The notes under the pieces are model-generated. The model was not told the DNA's origin and did not search any database. It worked only from the letters and a program-made list of their open reading frames with translations. 15,159 bases of DNA, from the NCBI GenBank assembly GCA_047971145.1, contig JBKDZL010000083.1, positions 1 through 15,159 on the forward strand. The letters are read 5' to 3'. This DNA is from JBKDZL01 sp047971145 (GTDB lineage: Bacteria > Bacillota_I > Bacilli_A > Erysipelotrichales > Erysipelotrichaceae). Of this stretch, positions 7,939-14,162 are shown piece after piece; positions within the stretch are counted from its first letter, which is position 1; the number at the start of each line of letters is the position of its first letter. A program made the position numbers and the translations under genes.

Positions 7939-10140
7939 ATGAATAAAAATGAAATATTAGAAATTATTAGTAATAACTATCCGATTAGTTATACCGATAT
8001 CGAAAAACACTTAGAATCTAACGATGCTGAAAACTTTAAGCTACTAATTAAAACTCTAAATCAGCTAGAAGCAGAATATAAAATTATTCTCGATGATCAT
8101 AATAAATACCTCCCCTTTGAGAAATCAAATTACTTAATCGGTACCTTTAGATTAAATAACCAAGGTTATGGATTTGTAGATTTTGAGAAAGAATCTTATT
8201 TTATCGGTAAAGATTATCGAAATAATGCTTTAAATAATGATACAGTTTTAATAAAAATTATCAAAGACAGTGAAGCAGAAGTCATTAAAGTTCTAGACAG
8301 CTATTTAAACATTGTCGCTTTAATAGTCGATGAGCACAGCAATAAACAAGGAAAAAAACTATTCTTAAAAAGTGTTGTCCAATTAGCTAATCAAACTATT
8401 AAGACTAATAATTTAAAAGACTTTCCAGTTATTAAAGGGAGTATTGTTAAGGCAGAAATTACTCACAAAAGCTCCAACAATATCAAAGTTAATATTATTG
8501 AAATTATTGGTCATATTAGTGATCCTGGTAATGATATTACCCAAATACTAATTAATCAAAACATTCCTTTAAGCTTTCCTCAGGAAGTCTATACAGAATT
8601 AAAAGAAATAAAAGACTATGTTGAAGATCAAGATTTAGAAAATAGAACTAATCATATTTCTTTACCAACAATTACAATTGATGGTGCTGATGCCAAAGAT
8701 CTAGATGATGCTATTAGTATTGAAAAAACAGAAAAAGGCTATAAACTATATGTGCATATTGCCGATGTTACTCATTATGTTAAAGAAAATAGTGCAATTG
8801 ATCTTGAAGCTTATCACCGTACTACATCGGTATATGTCGTTGATAGAGTAGTTCCAATGTTACCTCATCAATTATCAAATGGTATTTGCTCTTTAAATCC
8901 TAAAGTTATTAGGTTAACTATTACCACTCAGATGTTAATTGATTATAATGGTGATATTATTGAGACTTCAGTCTATCCTTCTTATATCCAAACATTAGAG
9001 AGAATGACTTATAGTGATGTTAATAAAATTTTAGCTGGCAATACTATATTGAAAGATAAATATCCGCACATTGTTGATTTAGTTAATACAATGAGTGAGT
9101 GCGCCTCAATTATCAGAAAAAACAGAACCCTAGCGGGCTCTATTGACTTTGACAAAAAAGAAGCTAAAATCATCGTCAATAAAAAGGGACAAGTAAAGGA
9201 TATCAAACTTCAAGAGCGTGGTATCAGTGAGGGTATGATTGAAGATTTCATGGTTAGTGCAAATCAAGCAATTGCTACACTGACTAAGAATTTAAATATC
9301 CCTACCATTTATCGGGTACATGAAAAACCAAAAGAAAGAAAAATTGATGACTTCTTTAGCTTTATTTCTAATATGGGCTATAACTTACCTAAAAGTCAAA
9401 ATACTATTCATCCTAAAACCTTCCAAAAATTACTATTGGATGCTAAAGGAAAAGATAATTATCAAGTAATATCTAATACTCTTTTACGCTCGATGTCAAA
9501 AGCTCGCTATGATAATCAACCTTTAGGTCACTTTGGCTTAGCACTTGAGGATTATTTACACTTTACATCACCCATTAGAAGATATCCTGATTTAATAGTT
9601 CATAGATTATTAAGAAAATATCATTTTGAGCAAAATCTAGATTTAATAGCTATTCAAAATGATGAAATTAAAACAGAGGAAATCGCAAAAGAAACCTCAA
9701 TTGGTGAAAGACGTGCTATTGAAGCAGAAAGACTAGTTGAAGATAGAAAAAAAGCTGAATATATGGTAAAATATTTACACCAAACAGTTAAAGGAACTAT
9801 TTCAGCTATTACTAAGTTTGGCTTCTATGTGGAATTAGAGAATACCATAGAAGGATTAGTTAAAGTTTCATCACTCTCTGGCTACTATACTTATGATCCA
9901 AGTACTTACTCATTATCTAATGGTAGTAAGATTTATAAAATTGGACAAAAAATTGAGTGTCAAGTCAGTTATGTAGATATTGAATCTAGAACAATTGAAT
10001 TTACTCTAATGAAAGGAAGTAGAAATGGAAAAAATTATAACCATAAACAGAGAAGCCAGCCATCGCTACTTTCTAAGCGAAAAAATCGAGGCCGGCATAA
10101 GTCTGCAAGGGACCGAAATAAAATCAATAAGAAAAGGTAA
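7939..10140 (+). CDS. rnr: Ribonuclease R
   Basis: Processive 3'-5' exoribonuclease that digests structured RNA and takes part in clearing mRNA from ribosomes rescued by tmRNA. The 733 residues hold an N-terminal helical region, cold-shock domains from about residue 64 (GTFRLNNQGYGFVDF), the RNB catalytic domain with the metal-binding motif DGADAKDLDDA at 248-258 and TSPIRRYPDLIVHRLL near 544, and an S1 domain from about 617 (KGTISAITKFGFYVEL). The final 38 residues are very basic (15 Lys/Arg, one Asp) and are encoded inside the start of smpB in another frame. No Shine-Dalgarno precedes the ATG; only the T tract of the secG terminator and an AATTAAATT stretch are there. Identity is certain. 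The missing ribosome binding site and the 116-base overlap are unusual. Confidence 0.96.
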   Translation: MNKNEILEIISNNYPISYTDIEKHLESNDAENFKLLIKTLNQLEAEYKIILDDHNKYLPFEKSNYLIGTFRLNNQGYGFVDFEKESYFIGKDYRNNALNNDTVLIKIIKDSEAEVIKVLDSYLNIVALIVDEHSNKQGKKLFLKSVVQLANQTIKTNNLKDFPVIKGSIVKAEITHKSSNNIKVNIIEIIGHISDPGNDITQILINQNIPLSFPQEVYTELKEIKDYVEDQDLENRTNHISLPTITIDGADAKDLDDAISIEKTEKGYKLYVHIADVTHYVKENSAIDLEAYHRTTSVYVVDRVVPMLPHQLSNGICSLNPKVIRLTITTQMLIDYNGDIIETSVYPSYIQTLERMTYSDVNKILAGNTILKDKYPHIVDLVNTMSECASIIRKNRTLAGSIDFDKKEAKIIVNKKGQVKDIKLQERGISEGMIEDFMVSANQAIATLTKNLNIPTIYRVHEKPKERKIDDFFSFISNMGYNLPKSQNTIHPKTFQKLLLDAKGKDNYQVISNTLLRSMSKARYDNQPLGHFGLALEDYLHFTSPIRRYPDLIVHRLLRKYHFEQNLDLIAIQNDEIKTEEIAKETSIGERRAIEAERLVEDRKKAEYMVKYLHQTVKGTISAITKFGFYVELENTIEGLVKVSSLSGYYTYDPSTYSLSNGSKIYKIGQKIECQVSYVDIESRTIEFTLMKGSRNGKNYNHKQRSQPSLLSKRKNRGRHKSARDRNKINKKR

Positions 10141-10474
10141 CTGCAACTTAAAAAATTCCTTCATCAACATTTTTAACAATGAAGCATATCTCCAAGAAAT
10201 GCACATTGCTGAATATGAGCAAGGAAACAGGTTTAATCATGATACTAAAAGAGCTAGAAAGTTATTACTACACAAAAGACAAATAGCAAAATTAGCACAA
10301 CAGATTAAAACTCAAGGCTACACTATTGTGCCCACTAAACTATACTTCAAAAGTGGTAAAGTGAAGATGGAAATAGCTTTAGCCAAAGGAAAAGACCTTT
10401 ATGATAAAAGGCAAAGCCTGAAAGATAAACAACTAAAAAGAGAAATGTCTAGGGCTAGTAAAAACAAGTTTTAA
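10025..10474 (+). CDS. smpB: SsrA-binding protein SmpB
   Basis: Partner of tmRNA in ribosome rescue. It binds the tRNA-like domain and mimics the missing anticodon arm. The 149 residues match the family: N-terminal INREASHRYFL, the core GISLQGTEIKSIRKGN, the NHDTKRARKLLLHK block and the basic C-terminal tail beginning about DLYDKRQ. The start at 10025 has AAAGGAAG at good spacing, inside the rnr coding region. The first 116 bases also encode the basic tail of RNase R in a different frame. The stop is followed after 4 bases by the tmRNA, so the rescue factor, its RNA and its nuclease lie in one tight cluster. Confidence 0.97.
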   Translation: MEKIITINREASHRYFLSEKIEAGISLQGTEIKSIRKGNCNLKNSFINIFNNEAYLQEMHIAEYEQGNRFNHDTKRARKLLLHKRQIAKLAQQIKTQGYTIVPTKLYFKSGKVKMEIALAKGKDLYDKRQSLKDKQLKREMSRASKNKF

Positions 10475-10478
10475 CAAT

Positions 10479-10830
10479 GGGGGCGTAATGGCTTTCGACA
10501 AATTGTAATTGGATTTTATGTGCAGGAGTCTGGTATACTTTAAGACCAAAACAACAAATAAACGGAAACAATAGATTAAGTTTCGCTGCATAATCTCCCA
10601 ATATTGAGGAGGCAGTCGCTAACTATTCTTACTTCTTTGGGGAATAGATTAGTGCCAGACACAAAGAATAAGGTTTTATCTTGTTTGGTGATAAAACACG
10701 AAAATTTCACAAACACCTTAACTGTATTTCTTGTCTACTGATAACAGTTAAGTACTCAAGTAGACTAACCTGTAGAGTATAAAATGTGGATTCTTTTTGG
10801 ACAGGGGTTCGACTCCCCTCGCCTCCACCA
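10479..10830 (+). ncRNA. ssrA: tmRNA (transfer-messenger RNA)
   Basis: Rescues stalled ribosomes by acting as tRNA-Ala and then as a short mRNA for a degradation tag. The 5' GGGGGCG pairs with the 3' CGCCTCC in a 7-bp acceptor stem with one G-U pair, and CCA is encoded at 10828-10830. The T arm ACAGGGGTTCGACTCCCCT is plain near the end. The tag frame ends in codons for GNNRLSFAA followed by TAA near 10594. In that frame no Ala or Gly resume codon is obvious upstream; the reading begins about CCA or AAA after TTTAAGA, which is unusual. Only 4 bases separate it from smpB and no promoter is evident there, so it is likely processed from the smpB transcript. Confidence 0.95.
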
Positions 10831-10843
10831 ATGATTAATTAAC

Positions 10844-10861
10844 CCTTTATTTAAAGGTTTT
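10844..10861 (+). terminator. Weak terminator after tmRNA
   Basis: CCTTT pairs with AAAGG over a 4-base loop, followed by TTTT, 13 bases past the tmRNA 3' end. The stem is short, so it may only be a processing or partial termination site. Confidence 0.45.
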
Positions 10862-10910
10862 GCGGGAGCTCAAAAAACTCAAACAGTGCAATATTTCTAA
10901 GCATAAAATT

Positions 10911-10936
10911 AAAAGGTAGATTTATTTCTACCTTTT
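10911..10936. terminator. Bidirectional intrinsic terminator
   Basis: AAAAGGTAGA and TCTACCTTTT form a perfect 10-bp stem over a 6-base loop, with T-rich sequence on both strands. It can stop the tmRNA transcript from the left and the ABC exporter transcript from the right. Confidence 0.8.
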
Positions 10937-10949
10937 CGCTATTTATAAA

Positions 10950-11092
10950 CTAACAAATATACTCATCAACAAATTTATTTATTGCTTTATTATGTTCATC
11001 AATGACAAATTTCAAATCATTATATTATTTAATCATTATTTTTTCTAATTTGATTCTTTAGCTGTTTTGAAATTAATTAAATCATTTTCTAT
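10950..11092 (-). pseudogene. Decayed gene remnant after the ABC exporter
   Basis: There is no intact gene here, but the minus strand holds coding-like pieces in two frames. The first, ENDLINFKTAKESN, ends in a stop. A shifted frame, interrupted by one TAA, reads NDLKFVIDEHNKAINKFV and DEYIC and stops at 10950-10952, just before the bidirectional terminator. It lies in the same direction as the exporter and ends where an operon's last gene would. The original protein is not recognised, and AT-rich chance matches cannot be excluded. Confidence 0.35.
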
Positions 11093-11123
11093 CTATTTAA
11101 TTTGTTTTAAATTTAAATACTAA

Positions 11124-12746
11124 TTAAATTATAGTTTCATTTGAAGCAATTATTTCACCATCTTTGAGATAGATTGCTCTATCAACATATTTCATTATAA
11201 AATCATTATGTTCAACGAATATGCATATACGACCAGAAAGGAAATCAATAATATTCTCAAAAATAATATTAATTGTCTCACTATCTAAAGAACTACTAAG
11301 TTCATCAAAAATATAAATTGAAGCATCTGTCCTTACCAAAGTCATAGCAAGCCTTATCCTTGCTCTTTCTCCTCCAGATAATAGACTACCTCCTTCACCG
11401 ATATTTTTATTCCCATGTATTTCGAGTATTTTATCAACTTGACATTTTTCAATAACATCATTAAGATCGTTATCATCAATTCTAGGATTGGCTAATTTAA
11501 TGTTATAAATTATGCTATTATCAAAAAGATAAAAATCCTGATATAAATAGCTAATTGTTGGGAGAAAATCAACTTTTTTTCCATTGGAAAAGAACAAAAC
11601 ATCACCTCTGCTAGCATTAAACAACCCAGCAATAACCTTAACTAAAGTAGACTTACCTGACCCTGTCTTTCCAAAAATAGCAATTTTTTCATTTGAATGT
11701 ATATCTAAATTAATATTGCTGATCATGATTTTATCATTATAACCAAATTGAACATTTTTCAAAATAATTTTATCTACATTACCTCTTTTCAAATTAACAT
11801 TTTCATCATCTGGTGTGTCCAAAATATTCTTGATTTTTCCGATTGAAACACTTACTAAAGCCTTAATTTGTCTGGTTTCTAATATATCGATTAATGGATC
11901 AGTTATCATATGGTTATACATCAAAATAGCTACCATACTACCAATTAAAATCATTCCTTCTGAAACCATAACCGAAGAAACAGTTAAAATCACACCAATA
12001 GATAACATAAATAATGATGAAGCTACAAAATAGTTTAAACTTTCTAATTTTTTCTGATTTGTTGATATTTCTTTTAGTTTCTGTATCTCCACTTTTACAC
12101 TATTTTTAACTTCACCTTCATTTTTGAAAATTCTAATAGGTAAGATCCCCATAAAAATTTCTGAAAATGACTTCCACAAACTAATAGATACTTCCTTTTT
12201 GCTTTGTGCAATATTAATGAATTTTTTATGAGTATACCAATTTAGTGTTGCGGTAATAAATCCAAGTGGAATAATAATTAATGCTAAGACTTCATTAATT
12301 GAATAAATATATACTACGCCAATAGTGAAAGATGTTACTGCCCAAATTTTTATTTTAAAGGCTTCAAGGTATTTATCAGAAACGACATTTATATCATCAA
12401 TCAAGGAATTTACTATTTCTGAAGACTTTTTCTGCATCAAGTACTTTAAATCCATTTTTAGTACTTTATCAACCAATATTTTCTGAATATTTGAAGAAAC
12501 AGTAATTTGAAATCTGCTAATCAAGTAATCAGAAATTGATTTAATAGCTGAAAATGATAGTTGTATAAATATGTATCCTAACCCAATCATTAATATCGTA
12601 CTAGTCTCCGAATTATTTATAACTGAATCATTTACTAATAGCTCAACAACTTTAATTGGCACAAATGATAAAACAGCTGATACTACAACTAATATAAATA
12701 AAAATATAACCTCTTTTTTTTGATGTTTTTTTATAAGTTTGTACAT
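11124..12746 (-). CDS. ABC exporter, fused membrane and ATPase domains
   Basis: Half-transporter of 540 residues that would act as a dimer in the membrane. The first 300 or so residues hold about six membrane segments of the type-IV exporter fold. The ATPase domain has Walker A GKTGSGKS near 362, the signature LSGGERARIRLAMTL near 459, Walker B SIYIFDELSSSLD near 479 and the switch histidine in FVEHN near 511. Family members export peptides, lipids or drugs, and no peptidase domain is present. AGGGGG lies at good spacing before the ATG. The start overlaps the end of a frameshifted upstream gene by 16 bases, which points to translational coupling and a lost partner. It is likely accessory DNA because it lies between ssrA and phage remnants. 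Substrate unknown. Confidence 0.88.
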   Translation of the reverse strand: MYKLIKKHQKKEVIFLFILVVVSAVLSFVPIKVVELLVNDSVINNSETSTILMIGLGYIFIQLSFSAIKSISDYLISRFQITVSSNIQKILVDKVLKMDLKYLMQKKSSEIVNSLIDDINVVSDKYLEAFKIKIWAVTSFTIGVVYIYSINEVLALIIIPLGFITATLNWYTHKKFINIAQSKKEVSISLWKSFSEIFMGILPIRIFKNEGEVKNSVKVEIQKLKEISTNQKKLESLNYFVASSLFMLSIGVILTVSSVMVSEGMILIGSMVAILMYNHMITDPLIDILETRQIKALVSVSIGKIKNILDTPDDENVNLKRGNVDKIILKNVQFGYNDKIMISNINLDIHSNEKIAIFGKTGSGKSTLVKVIAGLFNASRGDVLFFSNGKKVDFLPTISYLYQDFYLFDNSIIYNIKLANPRIDDNDLNDVIEKCQVDKILEIHGNKNIGEGGSLLSGGERARIRLAMTLVRTDASIYIFDELSSSLDSETINIIFENIIDFLSGRICIFVEHNDFIMKYVDRAIYLKDGEIIASNETII

Positions 12747-13064
12747 TGTATTCCCCCTTCAATATCTTCTTCTAATAAAAACATATTAGAAGTGTAAATT
12801 TCTATTATAAACAACTTAAATAATTGAATATCAAATTCAGCAATAGAACTATTGTTTATCATATTATTCAAAGTTTCTGTATATTTAAAGCTGCTAGCAC
12901 AATAGTTATCTAATTCAGGAGAAAAATTCCTTTCAAATATTTCATCATTGCGGAAGATAATCTGTTAGTTCCATCTCCTATTTTCATTGATGTGAACACT
13001 TCCGCAGAAAACTCTGCACATTTTTCTTTCCATAATCAAAGAGCAAAAGATTTTTCAGATTCAT
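12731..13064 (-). pseudogene. Frameshifted partner gene of the ABC exporter
   Basis: Three reading-frame pieces on the minus strand join into one plausible protein of about 110 residues. It begins MNLKNLLLFDYGKK (ATG at 13062-13064). It shifts in a run of A near 13030 into CAEFSAEVFTSMKIGDGTN. It shifts again near 12964 into IIFRNDEIFERNFSPELDNY, and runs on to LEEDIEGGIQCTNL with a stop at 12731. Each change needs only one lost base. The last frame overlaps the exporter start, as expected of a coupled operon partner. The start is uncertain and no strong ribosome binding site is seen. I do not recognise the family. The part from 12731 to about 12965 is the best supported. Confidence 0.55.
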
Positions 13065-13120
13065 CTTACTCAAACTAGAGTTTCTTATTGTTATTTGTAA
13101 ATCTAAGAAAGGAGGTATAG

Positions 13121-13174
13121 ATGAATGATAAATTAAAAAACTTCTCAAATCAGCTGAATTGTTTGAGAAGTTAA
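13121..13174 (+). CDS. Possible 17-residue leader peptide
   Basis: An excellent AAAGGAGG (13108-13115) lies 5 bases before an ATG that opens a 17-codon frame, MNDKLKNFSNQLNCLRS. Its TAA shares a base with the ATG of the next micro-ORF (TAATG). The message contains A AAA AAC (13135-13141), a classical -1 slippery heptamer, at the foot of a perfect hairpin. A -1 shift there would join it to the hydrophobic peptide that follows. It may be a true leader, the 5' part of a frameshifted peptide gene, or a decayed gene. The strong ribosome binding site is what supports it. Confidence 0.4.
   Translation: MNDKLKNFSNQLNCLRS
13135..13172. terminator. 11-bp hairpin with poly-A on its left side
   Basis: AACTTCTCAAA (13139-13149) and TTTGAGAAGTT (13162-13172) pair perfectly over a 12-base loop. 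Read on the minus strand it is followed by TTTTTTAATTT, an ideal intrinsic terminator. On the plus strand it has no T tract, but it sits at an A AAA AAC heptamer in a micro-ORF. Both readings are possible. Confidence 0.7.
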
Positions 13175-13239
13175 TGATTAAGATAGTATCAATTGTTGGT
13201 TGGTTTCTAATCTTACTCATGGTGCTAGGGGTTATATAA
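13174..13239 (+). CDS. Hydrophobic micro-peptide, 21 residues
   Basis: The frame reads MIKIVSIVGWFL then ILLMVLGVI and is one membrane helix. Its ATG overlaps the stop of the preceding 17-codon frame as TAATG, which suggests reinitiation. Open sequence in the same frame also continues upstream as LLKSAELFEKL to the slippery heptamer at 13135-13141, so a -1 frameshift would give a 39-residue peptide with an amphipathic start and a membrane tail. Its stop lies in a GGGG/CCCC palindrome. Function unknown. Small phage membrane peptides and type I toxins look like this, but no family is recognised. Confidence 0.4.
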   Translation: MIKIVSIVGWFLILLMVLGVI

Positions 13240-13243
13240 CCCC
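13228..13243 (+). terminator. Palindrome over the micro-peptide stop
   Basis: GGGGTTATATAACCCC is perfectly self-complementary and contains the TAA stop of the micro-peptide. The sequence after it is TTCCCTAATTTAATTTT, a poor T tract. It may be a weak terminator or an operator. Confidence 0.45.
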
Positions 13244-13276
13244 TTCCCTAATTTAATTTTATCAAAGTCTATAGAA

Positions 13277-13366
13277 ATGTCAATGATTAAAAAACTTATT
13301 GGTAGCATATTGGTTTCTGTTGGATTAATTTTAGTATTAATATTTCTAGTATTAAGATACATGTAA
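13277..13366 (+). CDS. Hydrophobic micro-peptide, 29 residues
   Basis: The frame begins MSMIKKLIGSILV, continues as one long membrane helix rich in Leu, Ile and Val, and ends in LRYM. A second ATG two codons in is also possible. It resembles the preceding micro-peptide in starting with MIK before a single helix. No good ribosome binding site precedes it. Its stop, ATGTAAAAGGAG, runs directly into the ribosome binding site of the XRE regulator gene, so the two would be coupled. Function unknown. Confidence 0.35.
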   Translation: MSMIKKLIGSILVSVGLILVLIFLVLRYM

Positions 13367-13379
13367 AAGGAGAACATAA

Positions 13380-13928
13380 ATAAAATTAGAAAAATATTTA
13401 AAAATCGAGAGAGATAAGAAAAGTATGTCTATCGAGGAGTTATCAAGAAAGAGCGGACTTTCTGCTGGAGCTATTCACAAGTACGAAAAGGGCAACAACA
13501 ACATTTCGACAAAGAGTTTAAAAAAAGTTTGTTAAGCATTAGAGCTTGATTATGATTACTGTGTTAATTTGAAAAATGGAATTAAAGAAGTGAAATTAAG
13601 TTATACGCAAACATTAGTTGAAGAATTCGATGATTTAATAGAAATGTTAAATGACTTAAAAGTTGAAAAGGACTTCATACAGCGTATTACTGAAGTTAAA
13701 TCAGCAAACCTTGAGTTACTTACTGAAGTCTTAGCTAATAACGGAGAGAGGGCTGCTAGATGGCTTGTAAATAGATTTATTAATTGTTTTATAATCACTT
13801 GGGTTGAATTCGAGCTAGAGGATGAACAAGAGCCTAAGACAGCCGATGAAGCTAAAAGATTAAGTTTAGAGATAGTTAAAAAAATTGATAATGTGTTGAA
13901 AAGCACATTCCCAACCAATTTAAATTAA
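13380..13928 (+). pseudogene. XRE-family regulator with lost start and internal stop
   Basis: One frame of 183 codons (including the internal stop) encodes an N-terminal helix-turn-helix of the Cro/CI type, SIEELSRKSGLSAGAIHKYE then KGNNNISTKSLKKVC, and a long helical C-terminal part (ALELDYDY, then KLSYTQTLVEEF and on to STFPTNLN). Codon 52 is TAA (13533-13535) where relatives usually have Lys or Gln (KVC-x-AL). AAAAGGAG (13365-13372) is spaced 7 bases from ATA, not ATG, at 13380. Two single-base lesions therefore explain the loss. The C-terminal 131 codons remain open and could start at TTG 13569, but nothing before it looks like a ribosome binding site. Probably a decayed phage or island repressor. 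Confidence 0.7.
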
Positions 13929-13968
13929 GGTAATCATAAACAAAAAAGCTTGAAACATCTAGAGAATC

Positions 13969-13996
13969 AAAAAACAGGGGCAATTAAGCCCCTTTT
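13969..13996. terminator. Bidirectional terminator between regulator and phage genes
   Basis: AGGGGC (13976-13981) pairs with GCCCCT (13988-13993) over a 6-base loop. TTTTC follows on the plus strand, and TG plus six T follow on the minus strand. It ends the XRE transcript from the left and the phage tail transcript from the right. Confidence 0.8.
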
Positions 13997-13998
13997 CA

Positions 13999-14162
13999 TT
14001 AAACTTTCTCAATATTTCCATCAAAGAAAAATCCAGTTGTCCCCTCTGATTTGGTAGACCAACCTACTTGATAGGGGTTTTTTGCGCCTTTATAAATCTT
14101 AACTTTTTTTGATTTGTATATCCGATTTTAGCTTTAAACTTTCTTTCGCCATCTTTGGAACT
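13999..14162 (-). pseudogene. Degraded 3' continuation of the phage gene
   Basis: After the stop of the fused phage ORF, the same frame goes on as SSKDGERKFKAKIGYTNQKK. In a run of seven A (14104-14110) coding then moves by one base into VKIYKGAKNPYQVGWSTKSE and TTGFFFDGNIEKV, with a stop at 13999 just before the terminator. One extra A would restore a single frame. So either the fused gene once ended here, or a separate small phage gene has decayed. It has no start or ribosome binding site of its own. Confidence 0.5.

Noticed and set aside
9009..9206. Minus-strand ORF inside rnr
   Set aside because: It lies fully inside the conserved RNB domain on the opposite strand, with no ribosome binding site.
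12769..12792. 8-bp AT-rich inverted repeat just before the exporter ribosome binding site
   Set aside because: It lies in coding sequence of the partner pseudogene, is weak (CTTCTAAT/ATTAGAAG) and has no T tract; chance is likely.
12950..13005. GCGGAAG...CTTCCGC inverted repeat and a nearby GCAGA/TCTGC hairpin
   Set aside because: They are short, widely spaced and inside decayed coding sequence; no regulatory role can be argued.
12984..13220. 78-residue minus-strand ORF
   Set aside because: Its first two thirds run antisense over the hairpin, micro-ORFs and their ribosome binding site. Only its last part, from MNLKN, fits the exporter partner pseudogene.
13601..13918. 105-residue minus-strand ORF opposite the XRE gene C-terminus
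   Set aside because: It is a shadow of the plus-strand frame: Ser/Leu-rich, with no ribosome binding site or family features.
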